Assembly: GCA_000438015.1 (NCBI GenBank)
Contig: FR901638.1
Span: 24,716-42,251 of the forward strand
DNA: 17,536 nt
Origin: Coraliomargarita sp. CAG:312
Lineage (GTDB): Bacteria > Verrucomicrobiota > Verrucomicrobiia > Opitutales > Intestinicryptomonadaceae
Direction of reading: 5' to 3'
Below the pieces are notes generated by a model. The model saw nothing but the letters and a program-made list of their open reading frames with translations, made no database searches and was not told where the DNA came from. Below are positions 5,935-13,995 of this stretch, in pieces. The position numbers and the translations under genes are program-made. Every line of letters begins with the position of its first letter. Positions within the stretch are counted from its first letter, which is position 1.

Positions 5935-7470
5935 ATGCTTACAAAAGTAAATTCAGGGGTCCTTATAGGCGTGGAAGCGTTGGAGGTTGAAATTGAAGTT
6001 AATACCGGCGAACGCGGAGAGCCGCGCACTTTTATAGTAGGCCTGCCCGATACAGCAGTAAAGGAATCCTTAAACCGCGTTTCCTCTGCGCTGTCAAACA
6101 ACGGGTTCAATCCGCCCTTGACAAAAACAACAATCAACCTTGCCCCGGGAGACATAAAAAAAGAGGGCCCTATTTACGACCTGCCGATTTCGCTTGGAAT
6201 AATAGCCGCAACTGGAAATGTCGATTCCACGAAATTCAACGATTATATAATTGCCGGAGAATTAAGCCTTTCCGGAGACCTTCGCGCAATTTGCGGAGGG
6301 GTTTCCCTTGCGCTGCTTGCCCGAAGGCTAGGCAAGCGCGGAGTAGTACTTCCGCCGGAATCGGCTGCGGAAGCAGCGTTAGTCGAGGGAATAGAAGTTT
6401 ACGCCCCTAAAAACTTGAGGGAATTGGTCGGTTTTTTCAATGGGACCACCGAGATTGAAAAAATCACCGCCGACATATCCCCTTTCAAACGTTTTGAAGA
6501 TCCCGCAAACACTCCGGATTTTTCGGAGGTAAAGGGACAGCACCAAGTGCGCCGCGCAGTTGAAGTTGCGGTCGCCGGCGGGCACAACCTGTTGATGGTT
6601 GGGCCGCCTGGATCCGGCAAAAGCATGATAGCCAAAAGAATTCCATCTATAATGCCAGCCCCAAGCCTTGAAGAATTTCTTGAAATACTTGGAATATACT
6701 CGGCCTCGGGGCTTACACAAATATCCGAAAACAAATATTTTAAGCGCCCTTTCCGAGCGCCGCACCATACAATAAGCCGCGTCGGACTTACAGGAGGCGG
6801 GCCCAACCCTAAACCCGGAGAAATCTCCCTCGCGCACAACGGAGTTCTATTCTTAGACGAACTTCCTGAATTCGGCTCCATACTAGACAACTTGAGGCAG
6901 CCCATGGAGGACGGGAAACTGACTATCTCGCGCGCCGCAGGCAAAATAACTTTCCCCTGTAAATTTATGCTCGTGGCCGCAATGAATCCATGCAAATGCG
7001 GGTATTTGGGAGATCCCAAACGCAAGTGCAAGTGTACGCAATCTCAAATACAACAATACAGGGCCAGAATTTCAGGCCCGCTTTTAGACCGCATCGACAT
7101 ACATGTCGAAGCTTCGGCATTGCCGATAAGCGACCTGAGCAAAAGCCAAAAATCTGAATCTTCCGCGGAAATTAGGAAACGGGTGGAAGCTGCGCGGGAA
7201 ATCCAAAAAGCGCGATTCGCGAAATTTTCCATGGCAAACAAGACAAATGCGGCAATGACGCCAGCGCAGATTCGCAAATACTGCGTTCTCGCGCCTGAAC
7301 AAAGCTCAATTCTGGAGGCTGCGATGGACGAGCTTGGGCTATCTGCGCGCGCGTGGGATAGAATATTAAAAGTGTCCCGCACAATAGCCGACCTAGACAA
7401 TTCGGATTCGATAAAAACCACGCATCTTCTCGAAGCCATAAGCTACCGTTCTCTAGACAGAAATTTATGA
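5935..7470 (+). CDS. comM: YifB/ComM family Mg-chelatase-like AAA+ ATPase
   Basis: A hexameric AAA+ ATPase of the YifB/ComM family; the characterised ComM proteins are branch-migration helicases needed for chromosomal natural transformation. The protein has 511 residues, the usual length. The N-terminal Lon-S5-like domain carries the family signature VGLPDTAVKES and NLAPGDIKKEGPIYDLPI (residues about 66-84). Next come Walker A GPPGSGKS (223-230), RAPHHTIS, Walker B VLFLDELPEF (304-313), and a cysteine cluster NPCKCG...KCKC (Cys353, 355, 365, 367), which is likely zinc-binding. The C-terminal domain ends with the typical RAWDRILKVSRTIADL segment. The family is also widespread in bacteria with no known competence, so a competence role here is inference. 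The stop overlaps the permease start by 4 bases. Confidence 0.93.
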   Translation: MLTKVNSGVLIGVEALEVEIEVNTGERGEPRTFIVGLPDTAVKESLNRVSSALSNNGFNPPLTKTTINLAPGDIKKEGPIYDLPISLGIIAATGNVDSTKFNDYIIAGELSLSGDLRAICGGVSLALLARRLGKRGVVLPPESAAEAALVEGIEVYAPKNLRELVGFFNGTTEIEKITADISPFKRFEDPANTPDFSEVKGQHQVRRAVEVAVAGGHNLLMVGPPGSGKSMIAKRIPSIMPAPSLEEFLEILGIYSASGLTQISENKYFKRPFRAPHHTISRVGLTGGGPNPKPGEISLAHNGVLFLDELPEFGSILDNLRQPMEDGKLTISRAAGKITFPCKFMLVAAMNPCKCGYLGDPKRKCKCTQSQIQQYRARISGPLLDRIDIHVEASALPISDLSKSQKSESSAEIRKRVEAAREIQKARFAKFSMANKTNAAMTPAQIRKYCVLAPEQSSILEAAMDELGLSARAWDRILKVSRTIADLDNSDSIKTTHLLEAISYRSLDRNL

Positions 7471-8804
7471 AAAAACTAGCCTCTAATTTCTTTGAGCGCA
7501 CCTTCAAGCTGAAAAGCCGCTCCACAACCGTATCAACAGAAATCCTAGCCGGTTTCACGACATTCGCGGCAATGTCATACATAATGGCTGTAAATCCCGC
7601 TATCCTGGGATTGGCCGGAATGGACAAGCCTGCGGTCGTCACAGTCACGGCGCTTGCGGCGGCATTTGGATGTTTCGCGATGGCGCTGCTTACCAACCTT
7701 CCCATAGCTTTGGCTCCGGCAATGGGAACTAACACTTACTTTGCCATCATTGTATGCGTCGGCATGGGATTGGATTGGCGCCAGGCTTTGGCTGCAACAT
7801 TCTACAATGGAATATTTTTTCTTATAATTTCCGTGACCGGATTGCGGGAAAAGCTTATTCTCGGGGTTCCCAAACCTTTGCAAATAGGCCTGCAATGCGG
7901 AATAGGCCTCTTTATAGCCTTTTTCGGATTGCAAAGCGCGAAAATAATAGTCAGCGACGAAAATACTCTAGTGACCGCAGGCCATCTCGCATCCCCTGAG
8001 GCCGCTTTGGCCCTTGCGGGCCTGGCTGTTATGGCAGCGCTTATCTGCAGAAAATTCGCCGGGGCTATAATATGCACGATAATTGCCGTCACCGTTGCGG
8101 GATTCGCCATAAAAGGCTCTGACGGCGAAAGCATATCGCAAATTCCAAGCGCGATATTTGCCATTCCTCACGGGATATCAGAAACGTTTATGCAGCTCGA
8201 CTGGGGTTTCCCGTTTAGGGATTTTTCCAAGGCAATGCCCGTAATAATAATACTGCTCATGCTGGATATGTTCGACACTCTCGCGACTGTAATAGCCATG
8301 GGGAGGGCGTCGGGGCTAATGGATTCCAAAGGAAGAATGCCTAAGCTTGGAATGGCTTTGACCGCCGATGCAATAGCGACAATCGGAGGCGCTTTGCTTG
8401 GAACATCTACGACAGGTTCGTATGTCGAATCTGCTGCCGGAATAAAATCCGGAGGCAGAACCGGGCTTACGGCGATAACAGTGGGAGTGCTGTTTTTGCT
8501 TGCGCTGTTCTTTTCGCCGCTAGTGGAAATAATTCCCCCTGAAGCTACAGCTCCGGCGTTGGTCATGGTGGGAATTATGATGATGCAGGGAATGCGCGAA
8601 CTAAACTTTGACGATATGACGGAAATTATTCCTGCAATATTTTCAATGCTTATGATAGCCCTTTCATTTAAAATTGCCGAAGGATTTGCATTCGGCATTG
8701 TCGCTTACGTTTTAGCCGTTTTGGCGGCAGGAAGGGCGCGGGAAATAAAAACTCCCACATGGGTTTTATTTGCCGCGATGTGCGCATTTCTAGCCTATTC
8801 ATAA
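7467..8804 (+). CDS. NCS2-family purine permease (guanine/hypoxanthine type)
   Basis: An inner-membrane transporter of the AzgA/PbuG branch of the NCS2 (nucleobase:cation symporter 2) family, taking up guanine, hypoxanthine or adenine with protons. Its 445 residues are almost all hydrophobic helices. Family motifs are clear: TEILAGFTTFAAMSYIM near the N-terminus, ALAPAMGTNTYFA (residues about 81-93), LDMFDTLATVIAMG mid-protein, and GTSTTGSYVESAAGIKSGGR then TGLTA in the substrate region. The exact purine cannot be assigned. The ATG overlaps the comM stop (ATGA), so it is probably the second gene of a two-gene operon with translational coupling; the functional link to comM is unknown. No SD is evident. 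Confidence 0.92.
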   Translation: MKKLASNFFERTFKLKSRSTTVSTEILAGFTTFAAMSYIMAVNPAILGLAGMDKPAVVTVTALAAAFGCFAMALLTNLPIALAPAMGTNTYFAIIVCVGMGLDWRQALAATFYNGIFFLIISVTGLREKLILGVPKPLQIGLQCGIGLFIAFFGLQSAKIIVSDENTLVTAGHLASPEAALALAGLAVMAALICRKFAGAIICTIIAVTVAGFAIKGSDGESISQIPSAIFAIPHGISETFMQLDWGFPFRDFSKAMPVIIILLMLDMFDTLATVIAMGRASGLMDSKGRMPKLGMALTADAIATIGGALLGTSTTGSYVESAAGIKSGGRTGLTAITVGVLFLLALFFSPLVEIIPPEATAPALVMVGIMMMQGMRELNFDDMTEIIPAIFSMLMIALSFKIAEGFAFGIVAYVLAVLAAGRAREIKTPTWVLFAAMCAFLAYS

Positions 8805-8813
8805 GCCAAACGC

Positions 8814-8849
8814 AAAAAAAATCCGCGCGGAGTCCTTCCCCGCACGGAT
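8814..8849 (-). terminator. Intrinsic terminator of eda, possibly also used by the permease operon
   Basis: On the minus strand ATCCGTGCGG (8849-8840) pairs with CCGCGCGGAT (8830-8821) with one mismatch and a 9-nt loop, and T8 (8821-8814) follows. It ends the eda transcript 38 nt after its stop. On the plus strand the same hairpin follows the permease stop by 16 nt but has only a late TTTT run (8857-8860), so termination in that direction would be weaker. Confidence 0.75.
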
Positions 8850-8865
8850 AATAAAGTTTTGCGCC

Positions 8866-8889
8866 TAAGCAGTATTATAAGCAGTATTA
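8866..8889. repeat. Perfect 12-bp tandem duplication at the eda stop
   Basis: TAAGCAGTATTA occurs twice without a gap (8866-8877 and 8878-8889). Read on the minus strand, each copy begins with TAA, and the first of these is the eda stop codon. It probably arose by replication slippage; the reading frame is unaffected. Confidence 0.85.
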
Positions 8890-9516
8890 GAGATTTGCTA
8901 CAGCCTCTTGTGCGTTTTTGCGTATCTGATTCCAGTCGCGCGCATTGATGAGTTTTGCCGGCGCAATCCAGGAACCTCCGATTGCTGCAACCAAAGGAGA
9001 CGACGTGTAGTCGCGCATATTGGATAGGTTCAATCCGCCCAGAGGAATGAATTTCACGCCCAAATGCTTGTATGGCGCCGACATGGCCTCCAAGTGTTTC
9101 ATTCCGCCAGTAGTACCGGCCGGGAAGTACTTCATAAGCGTGCAGCCGTGCTCGAGAGACTGCTCTATTTCGCTTGGCGTCATTATGCCGGGAGCAAACG
9201 GAAGATTTATCTCTTTGGCTGCGTCTATCACCCTGACATTGCATCCGGGGCTAACCGCAAAGTCTGCGCCCCTATTTTTAGCCTCGCGGGCCTGGTCGGG
9301 AGTGAGAACCGTTCCCACGCCCAACATTAAATCCAAATTCATCTCCGCAATGGAGGAAATACAGTCGAATGCGTTTTCCGTGCGGAGAGTCATTTCAATA
9401 GCCTTTATGCCACCATCGACAAGCGCCTTTGCCAAGTCTTTGGCGTCTCCCGCATCGTTTACGGCAAGAACTGCCACTATTTTCGCGTCGTTTAATTTTT
9501 CAGCCAGTGTTTTCAT
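8887..9516 (-). CDS. eda: KDPG aldolase (2-dehydro-3-deoxyphosphogluconate aldolase)
   Basis: A class I aldolase that splits 2-keto-3-deoxy-6-phosphogluconate into pyruvate and glyceraldehyde-3-phosphate, the last step of the Entner-Doudoroff and uronate pathways. From the ATG at 9516 it has 209 residues, the standard size. Visible signatures are IEMTLRT (catalytic glutamate), LGVGTVLTPDQA, AVSPGCN, and the Schiff-base lysine in MKYFPAGTTGG, then FIPLGGLNL and GGSW for phosphate binding. A longer frame from 9561 adds 15 unconserved residues and would overlap the putative terminator of the upstream gene. Some homologues also cleave 2-keto-4-hydroxyglutarate or KDPGal. No SD is seen. It lies 50 nt downstream of the chemoreceptor operon on the same strand; edd and uronate genes are not in the window. 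Confidence 0.92.
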   Translation of the reverse strand: MKTLAEKLNDAKIVAVLAVNDAGDAKDLAKALVDGGIKAIEMTLRTENAFDCISSIAEMNLDLMLGVGTVLTPDQAREAKNRGADFAVSPGCNVRVIDAAKEINLPFAPGIMTPSEIEQSLEHGCTLMKYFPAGTTGGMKHLEAMSAPYKHLGVKFIPLGGLNLSNMRDYTSSPLVAAIGGSWIAPAKLINARDWNQIRKNAQEAVANL

Positions 9517-9559
9517 AAAATTATCTAGAAATATACGCCTATGGATATTCAGTTTCCAC

Positions 9560-9583
9560 AAAAAAATTAATCTCCAAGATTAA
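9560..9583 (-). terminator. Small hairpin plus T7 ending the GH16-chemoreceptor operon
   Basis: On the minus strand TTAATC (9583-9578), a 5-nt loop and GATTAA (9572-9567) are followed by T7 (9566-9560). The 6-bp stem has a single GC pair, so it would be weak. It overlaps the last codons and TAA stop of the second chemoreceptor gene. Confidence 0.4.
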
Positions 9584-11759
9584 AATGCGCCATTTTTGAT
9601 TTCAAATCTTCGGAAGAATCGTCTATAAAATCGGCAGCCTGCTTGAGTTCGACTATCTCGTTGCGCGTTTGCAATGCAGAAACGCTCATATCGCGTATCG
9701 TCCGGCTTATTTGCACGGCAAACTCAGCCTCTTCCTCAACTCCAACCGCAAGGGCTTCAAACTCTGGGCCTATATTAGAGACCTGCGATTCGACAGCGCC
9801 TAAAGTTGAAGACACTTTGCCGATTAAAGATACGTTGTCGGCCATTTTGTCGGCAAATTTTGATATGTCGCGCACACCCGATTCGACATATCCTCCCATT
9901 CCGCTTACAATCCGCGAAATGCTGCGCCCAGAAAGGGCGATTGCGTCGGACAGCTTTTTTATTTCTTCGGATACCGACGCGAATCCCTCTCCGTATTCCC
10001 CGGCCTTTTCCGCCTCTACCGCGGCATTTAGAGAAAGCATATTTATGCGCTCGCTTATGGAATTGATTGCCGATATTGAATCGGATATGCTGTCTGTTTT
10101 ATCCTTTATTAGCGCAAGTTTGGATGAGGCAGACTCGGTTGCCTCCAGAAGTTCGCGCGCATTTTCATCCAACATTTTCAAAAGTTTTGCTCCGTTTGAA
10201 AGAATCGACACGGTATCGTCCAACTTTTTTGCGGCAGAATTTGCGCCGTTTTTCAAAAGCCTAACCGAGTTTGTCATAGAGCCGATGGTGACTGAAACTT
10301 TTCTAAGCGCAACCGCCTTTTTTGTCGCCATAAGCTCAATTTGAGCCGCCCCCTCCGCAAGCACCGTAGCGCTGTCAGCAAGATTCACCCCTCCAACTTT
10401 TACCTTTGACACCAGCTTTGAAAGATTTCCGGACATCCTTAAAAGCGACACGCTCAAATCGTATATTTCCAAGTTGCTCCACCTATTGGACTTTATCATT
10501 CTCTCCAGACCCTCGCGCGCCGAAAATATGTCGCCACGCTCCATTAGCCTGGACGAACGAACAAGCTCTCCAATCATTTCGCTGCCGCGGACAGCCGCAA
10601 TGTATGCGCTTATTCCCGCAACCATAAGCATTGCAATACCCAGCGGGACAAGCAGCAAAATAAAATGCTCTGACGCCGCGACAATCCTCTCCACGCCAAT
10701 ATCAAAATCGTTGCGGTAAATAGTGGCGCCAAAAACCATTTTCCATGGCTTGAAATACGCAAACGCCGCAACCACTCCCTCGGATGATTCCCCCTCCGGA
10801 GAGAACTCTTTGACGCCTATTACCGAATCGCCCTGCGCGGTAGCCGAGTTAATAATATCAAGAGCCAGCGCGCGGCGGTCTCCCGCCATGTCCTTCTCTA
10901 TAATCATGCCCCTTATGCTGGCATCGCGCGATACCCTTACTATGGACTCTCCATCCCTCAAAAGCTCTATCGCCCACATATAGCCTCCAGAACCTATATG
11001 CACGCCTTCCAGATAGCGCATTATATAATCGATGGAATTCTGCATTTTACCATATGAAACAGCGGCAATGACTTCCCCAAACTCGTCGGTTATAGGATAA
11101 TAGTTTATAATAAAATCGACATTTTCGCCGTGATTCATGCCAGAGTAGGATTTCTTTGCCAAAATAGACTTTGTGATTTCGTCGTCGCTAGGCAAATAGC
11201 TTCCGACATACTCGTTGCCGTTTCTGTCGCACATCGTATTGGAAATCCTCAGGAAGTCTCCCCTGCCGTTTACGCGCAGAAATATGGCAAAATCCCATCC
11301 TGTATCCGCCTTTAAAGCCTCCAAAGCATCCTTAACTGGACCTTCGGACCCTGTCACGCCGCCGTCCTCGCCGCGCTTTACGCGCAACCGCTGGCTTCCG
11401 ATTGAAAAGTCGTAAAGCCTCAATTTTATGCGTTCGGACGGATTTACCTGGTTGTATATGTCTACATCGCAATATGTGTCCAATATTTGAGCATTTCCCC
11501 ACTCTGAAAATTTTTCGAACAATGAAACGCGCACGTTTTCCGCTTCTTCAACATGAGCCTTGTTTATTATTTGGCATATCTTCAATGTGTCGCCAACAAG
11601 CTGGCGCGAAGAGCTAAGCGTGATTTTTCCAAATTCGGACTCGGCAATGGAATTTATCTGCGTGTTCATTAACAATACGAGGATTCCAATTGCCAGAACC
11701 GGCAACGCCGCCGTAAAGACTGCAAAAAGAACCAATGTTTTAACGAGGGATATTTTCAT
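9567..11759 (-). CDS. Methyl-accepting chemotaxis-like receptor B, Cache_3/Cache_2 sensor
   Basis: A transmembrane chemoreceptor of 730 residues. Transmembrane segment 1 is at about 8-31 and segment 2 at about 364-390. Between them is a large periplasmic sensor whose blocks DFAIFLRVNGRGDFLRISNT and SYSGMNHGENVDFIINYYPI resemble Cache_3-Cache_2 fusion domains. A HAMP-like linker follows (about 391-450) but lacks the usual proline. The cytoplasmic hairpin has its tip at 565-604: SERINMLSLNAAVEAEKAGE then YGEGFASVSEEIKKLSD. This is recognisably the MCP signature, yet divergent: canonical QTN is RIN and the conserved AARAGE arginine is lysine. No C-terminal CheR-tethering pentapeptide is seen. 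The start has a good SD (GGAGG) and overlaps the previous stop by 4 bases. Ligand unknown; no cheA, cheW or cheY is nearby. Confidence 0.85.
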   Translation of the reverse strand: MKISLVKTLVLFAVFTAALPVLAIGILVLLMNTQINSIAESEFGKITLSSSRQLVGDTLKICQIINKAHVEEAENVRVSLFEKFSEWGNAQILDTYCDVDIYNQVNPSERIKLRLYDFSIGSQRLRVKRGEDGGVTGSEGPVKDALEALKADTGWDFAIFLRVNGRGDFLRISNTMCDRNGNEYVGSYLPSDDEITKSILAKKSYSGMNHGENVDFIINYYPITDEFGEVIAAVSYGKMQNSIDYIMRYLEGVHIGSGGYMWAIELLRDGESIVRVSRDASIRGMIIEKDMAGDRRALALDIINSATAQGDSVIGVKEFSPEGESSEGVVAAFAYFKPWKMVFGATIYRNDFDIGVERIVAASEHFILLLVPLGIAMLMVAGISAYIAAVRGSEMIGELVRSSRLMERGDIFSAREGLERMIKSNRWSNLEIYDLSVSLLRMSGNLSKLVSKVKVGGVNLADSATVLAEGAAQIELMATKKAVALRKVSVTIGSMTNSVRLLKNGANSAAKKLDDTVSILSNGAKLLKMLDENARELLEATESASSKLALIKDKTDSISDSISAINSISERINMLSLNAAVEAEKAGEYGEGFASVSEEIKKLSDAIALSGRSISRIVSGMGGYVESGVRDISKFADKMADNVSLIGKVSSTLGAVESQVSNIGPEFEALAVGVEEEAEFAVQISRTIRDMSVSALQTRNEIVELKQAADFIDDSSEDLKSKMAHFNLGD

Positions 11760-13990
11760 TTCTTATCCTCCCCCGCATGGGAATCTCTGGTTCTGAAGCG
11801 CGAAACTTCCGAAATAAGAACTTTTAAAGTCAAATCCAAATCGGAGGTTGCCGATTTAAATGCCGCAAATTTCTCGCGTGAACGCGCAGTTGACGAAGTT
11901 ATCTCCTCCATTGTAGCGCTGATATTTCTCGCAGACTGTGAAAGCGAAGCGATAGACTCTGAAATATTTTCAAATTTCGGGCCCAAAGATTCCACATCGC
12001 CTATTACCCTTGAAAGCGAAACGGCAGTCTCCAAAATTATTCTGGAGCTTGTGCGTATTTTAGACGCGAAAGTGTCTATTTCAATGACGCTTGAGTTCAC
12101 CGAACTTTGCATTAGGCGAACATTTTTTTCTATTTTTTCAGACGCGGCCGAGGTTTGGTCGGCAAGTTTTCTAATCCTGCGCGCGACAACCGCGAACCCC
12201 AATCCCAATTCGCCAGCGCGCTCTGCCTCAATCGAGGCGTTTAGGGAAAGCAGGTTCGTTTTAACACTCACATTATTTATGGCCGTGGCTACGTTCGTTA
12301 TTCCGCCCACATTTTTCGTAATAGCGTCAAGCTGCCCTATGAGTTTTTCCGAAACACCCGATAAAATATCGCAATTTTGCTTGAGAACATTTAGCGACGA
12401 ATTGGCAAGCCTGGTTCTGAAAAGCGTCTTTGAAACTCCCCTTACGGAATTTTTAGCCGTTTTATTGAGCGAATCGTACGACAGGGCAATCTGCTTTCCC
12501 TTTTTTGAGACTTTTGTTATGGCGTCGTTTTCCGCTTGCGACATGGATTCAAGCCGGGTTGCAGCCGCTGAAATTTGCATACCTCTGCGCGCAGTGTATT
12601 CTCCGGTGCGCTTTACGGACGAAATTATTTTCGATATGTTTCGCGTCATCGAAAGAAGCGCGTCGAAAAGCCTTATAAATTCGGTAATCCCTCCCCGCCC
12701 CGCGGAAGAAGAGTTCGACAGCAAATCTTCCGCGCTTTGCATATCCCCCCTTGCCTGCGCCCGAGCCACGCGCGTCATTAACTTTAGCGGGCGCGCCATC
12801 TTTGACGCAAAAAACCAGGAAAGCCCCAAGGCAAGCGCCGTAAAGAATATGCCAACTCCCACAATTTCCCTTTTCAGCCTTGAAATTTGCAAGCTTATCG
12901 ACTCAAGGCTCCCGTTGTATGCGTCCGCCGTAGATATTGCCCCTATCACCCAATTCCACGGCCTATAGTAAGTATAAGTTATGATGCGTTTGCCGGACGG
13001 AACGCCCTCGCCCGAATCAGCTATATTTTCCGATACAATTTCATTGCTGCGAAGGGATTTGGCTTTGCTTAGGGCGTCGTACAAGTATTTTTTCCTGCCT
13101 CCCAGCATGTCGGAAGACAGGGGGACTCCGGCAAATGAATTATCCAAAGAAGTTTTTATTACCGGATTTTTCTCGTTTGAATTGTCTATAATCCAAATGC
13201 GGGAGTTTGAGTTCAAGCTTAAGTTGTACGAGCGCAGATATTTTTCAAGTTCGGCTATGGAATTCTTTCTTGTACCATAAAAAACAGCCCCTATTACCTC
13301 TCCGTTTTTATCGAAAATAGGGAAATAGTTTGCAGAGAGCGTCGCCAAGCCGACCTCCATAATTCCAGAGTATCCGCGACCGCTCAAAACGTATGAAAAC
13401 GCCGTATTCCCATCGCCTGACTTCCCGGTTTCGGGGAAATAAGTCATGGCAGACGGAGATGCGTCTTCGGAATTTAAAGTGCTGCACAGCCGCAGCATAT
13501 TTTTAGAATCGTTGATTTTTTGGAATATAGTGAAATCGCATTTTAAATTATCTTTCAGGCGGAGCAAAACCGAACCAAGTTTGTTCTGGGGAGAATCTAG
13601 CGGGACGAAAGGATCGACGTGGGTGTCGCCAAAATAAAACTTCTTTACCCGCGCCTCTATTTTCTGCAAAGGATTGTATTGGTTTTTAGCCTCTACCGAA
13701 ATCTCGTCACTGCCCAAACGCGCGGGGCCGAACTCTTCCAATGCCGATACGACCGCAGAGCGCACTCCCTGCGAATACGACTCGTCAAAAAGCCTTATGA
13801 TATCGCACATTTGGCGGATGTCCACAGCCACCTGCCGCGCGCTGTCCAAAGATATGTTTTTGAACTCCCGCGCGGCGACCTTGTCAATATCCACTCCCAT
13901 CAGGCTTATAAAAGCCAGCATCACCGCAGTCGGCAAAACTGTTACGATGAGCCCAAGGCCGAGAAGCGATATTTTCATTGAAATCTTCAT
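11756..13990 (-). CDS. Methyl-accepting chemotaxis receptor A, Cache_3/Cache_2 sensor
   Basis: A chemoreceptor of 744 residues from the ATG at 13990. Transmembrane segment 1 is at about 8-31. A periplasmic sensor follows (about 35-370) with Cache_3-Cache_2-like blocks: CDFTIFQKINDSKNMLRLCS, YSGIMEVG, NYFPIFDKNGEVIGAVFYG and a distal RPWNWVIGAI. Segment 2 is at about 375-397, followed by a HAMP domain containing MARPLKLMTR. The signalling tip (about 571-611) reads VKTNLLSLNASIEAERAGEL then GLGFAVVARRIRKLADQ, close to the MCP consensus including the arginine of ERAGE. The C-terminal arm contains MEEITSST, a plausible methylation stretch. A longer frame from 14059 would overlap the TPR gene by about 60 nt and spoil the N-terminus. 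The ATG at 13978 is an alternative that would match the paralogue's MKISL start. GGTGA may serve as SD. Confidence 0.9.
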   Translation of the reverse strand: MKISMKISLLGLGLIVTVLPTAVMLAFISLMGVDIDKVAAREFKNISLDSARQVAVDIRQMCDIIRLFDESYSQGVRSAVVSALEEFGPARLGSDEISVEAKNQYNPLQKIEARVKKFYFGDTHVDPFVPLDSPQNKLGSVLLRLKDNLKCDFTIFQKINDSKNMLRLCSTLNSEDASPSAMTYFPETGKSGDGNTAFSYVLSGRGYSGIMEVGLATLSANYFPIFDKNGEVIGAVFYGTRKNSIAELEKYLRSYNLSLNSNSRIWIIDNSNEKNPVIKTSLDNSFAGVPLSSDMLGGRKKYLYDALSKAKSLRSNEIVSENIADSGEGVPSGKRIITYTYYRPWNWVIGAISTADAYNGSLESISLQISRLKREIVGVGIFFTALALGLSWFFASKMARPLKLMTRVARAQARGDMQSAEDLLSNSSSAGRGGITEFIRLFDALLSMTRNISKIISSVKRTGEYTARRGMQISAAATRLESMSQAENDAITKVSKKGKQIALSYDSLNKTAKNSVRGVSKTLFRTRLANSSLNVLKQNCDILSGVSEKLIGQLDAITKNVGGITNVATAINNVSVKTNLLSLNASIEAERAGELGLGFAVVARRIRKLADQTSAASEKIEKNVRLMQSSVNSSVIEIDTFASKIRTSSRIILETAVSLSRVIGDVESLGPKFENISESIASLSQSARNISATMEEITSSTARSREKFAAFKSATSDLDLTLKVLISEVSRFRTRDSHAGEDKK

Positions 13991-13995
13991 CGCAA

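Noticed and set aside
6399..7031. 210-codon minus-strand open frame opposite comM
   Set aside because: comM is unmistakable on the plus strand. The antisense translation has no recognisable domain.
9517..9561. 15-residue N-terminal extension of the KDPG aldolase
   Set aside because: The family starts at or near the MKTLAEKL position, and the extra codons would overlap the leader and the operon terminator.
12051..12968. 305-codon open frame on the plus strand opposite receptor A
   Set aside because: It is antisense to a clear chemoreceptor frame; its translation is low-complexity, matches no family, and has no start signals. Similar long antisense frames occur opposite receptor B and the permease.
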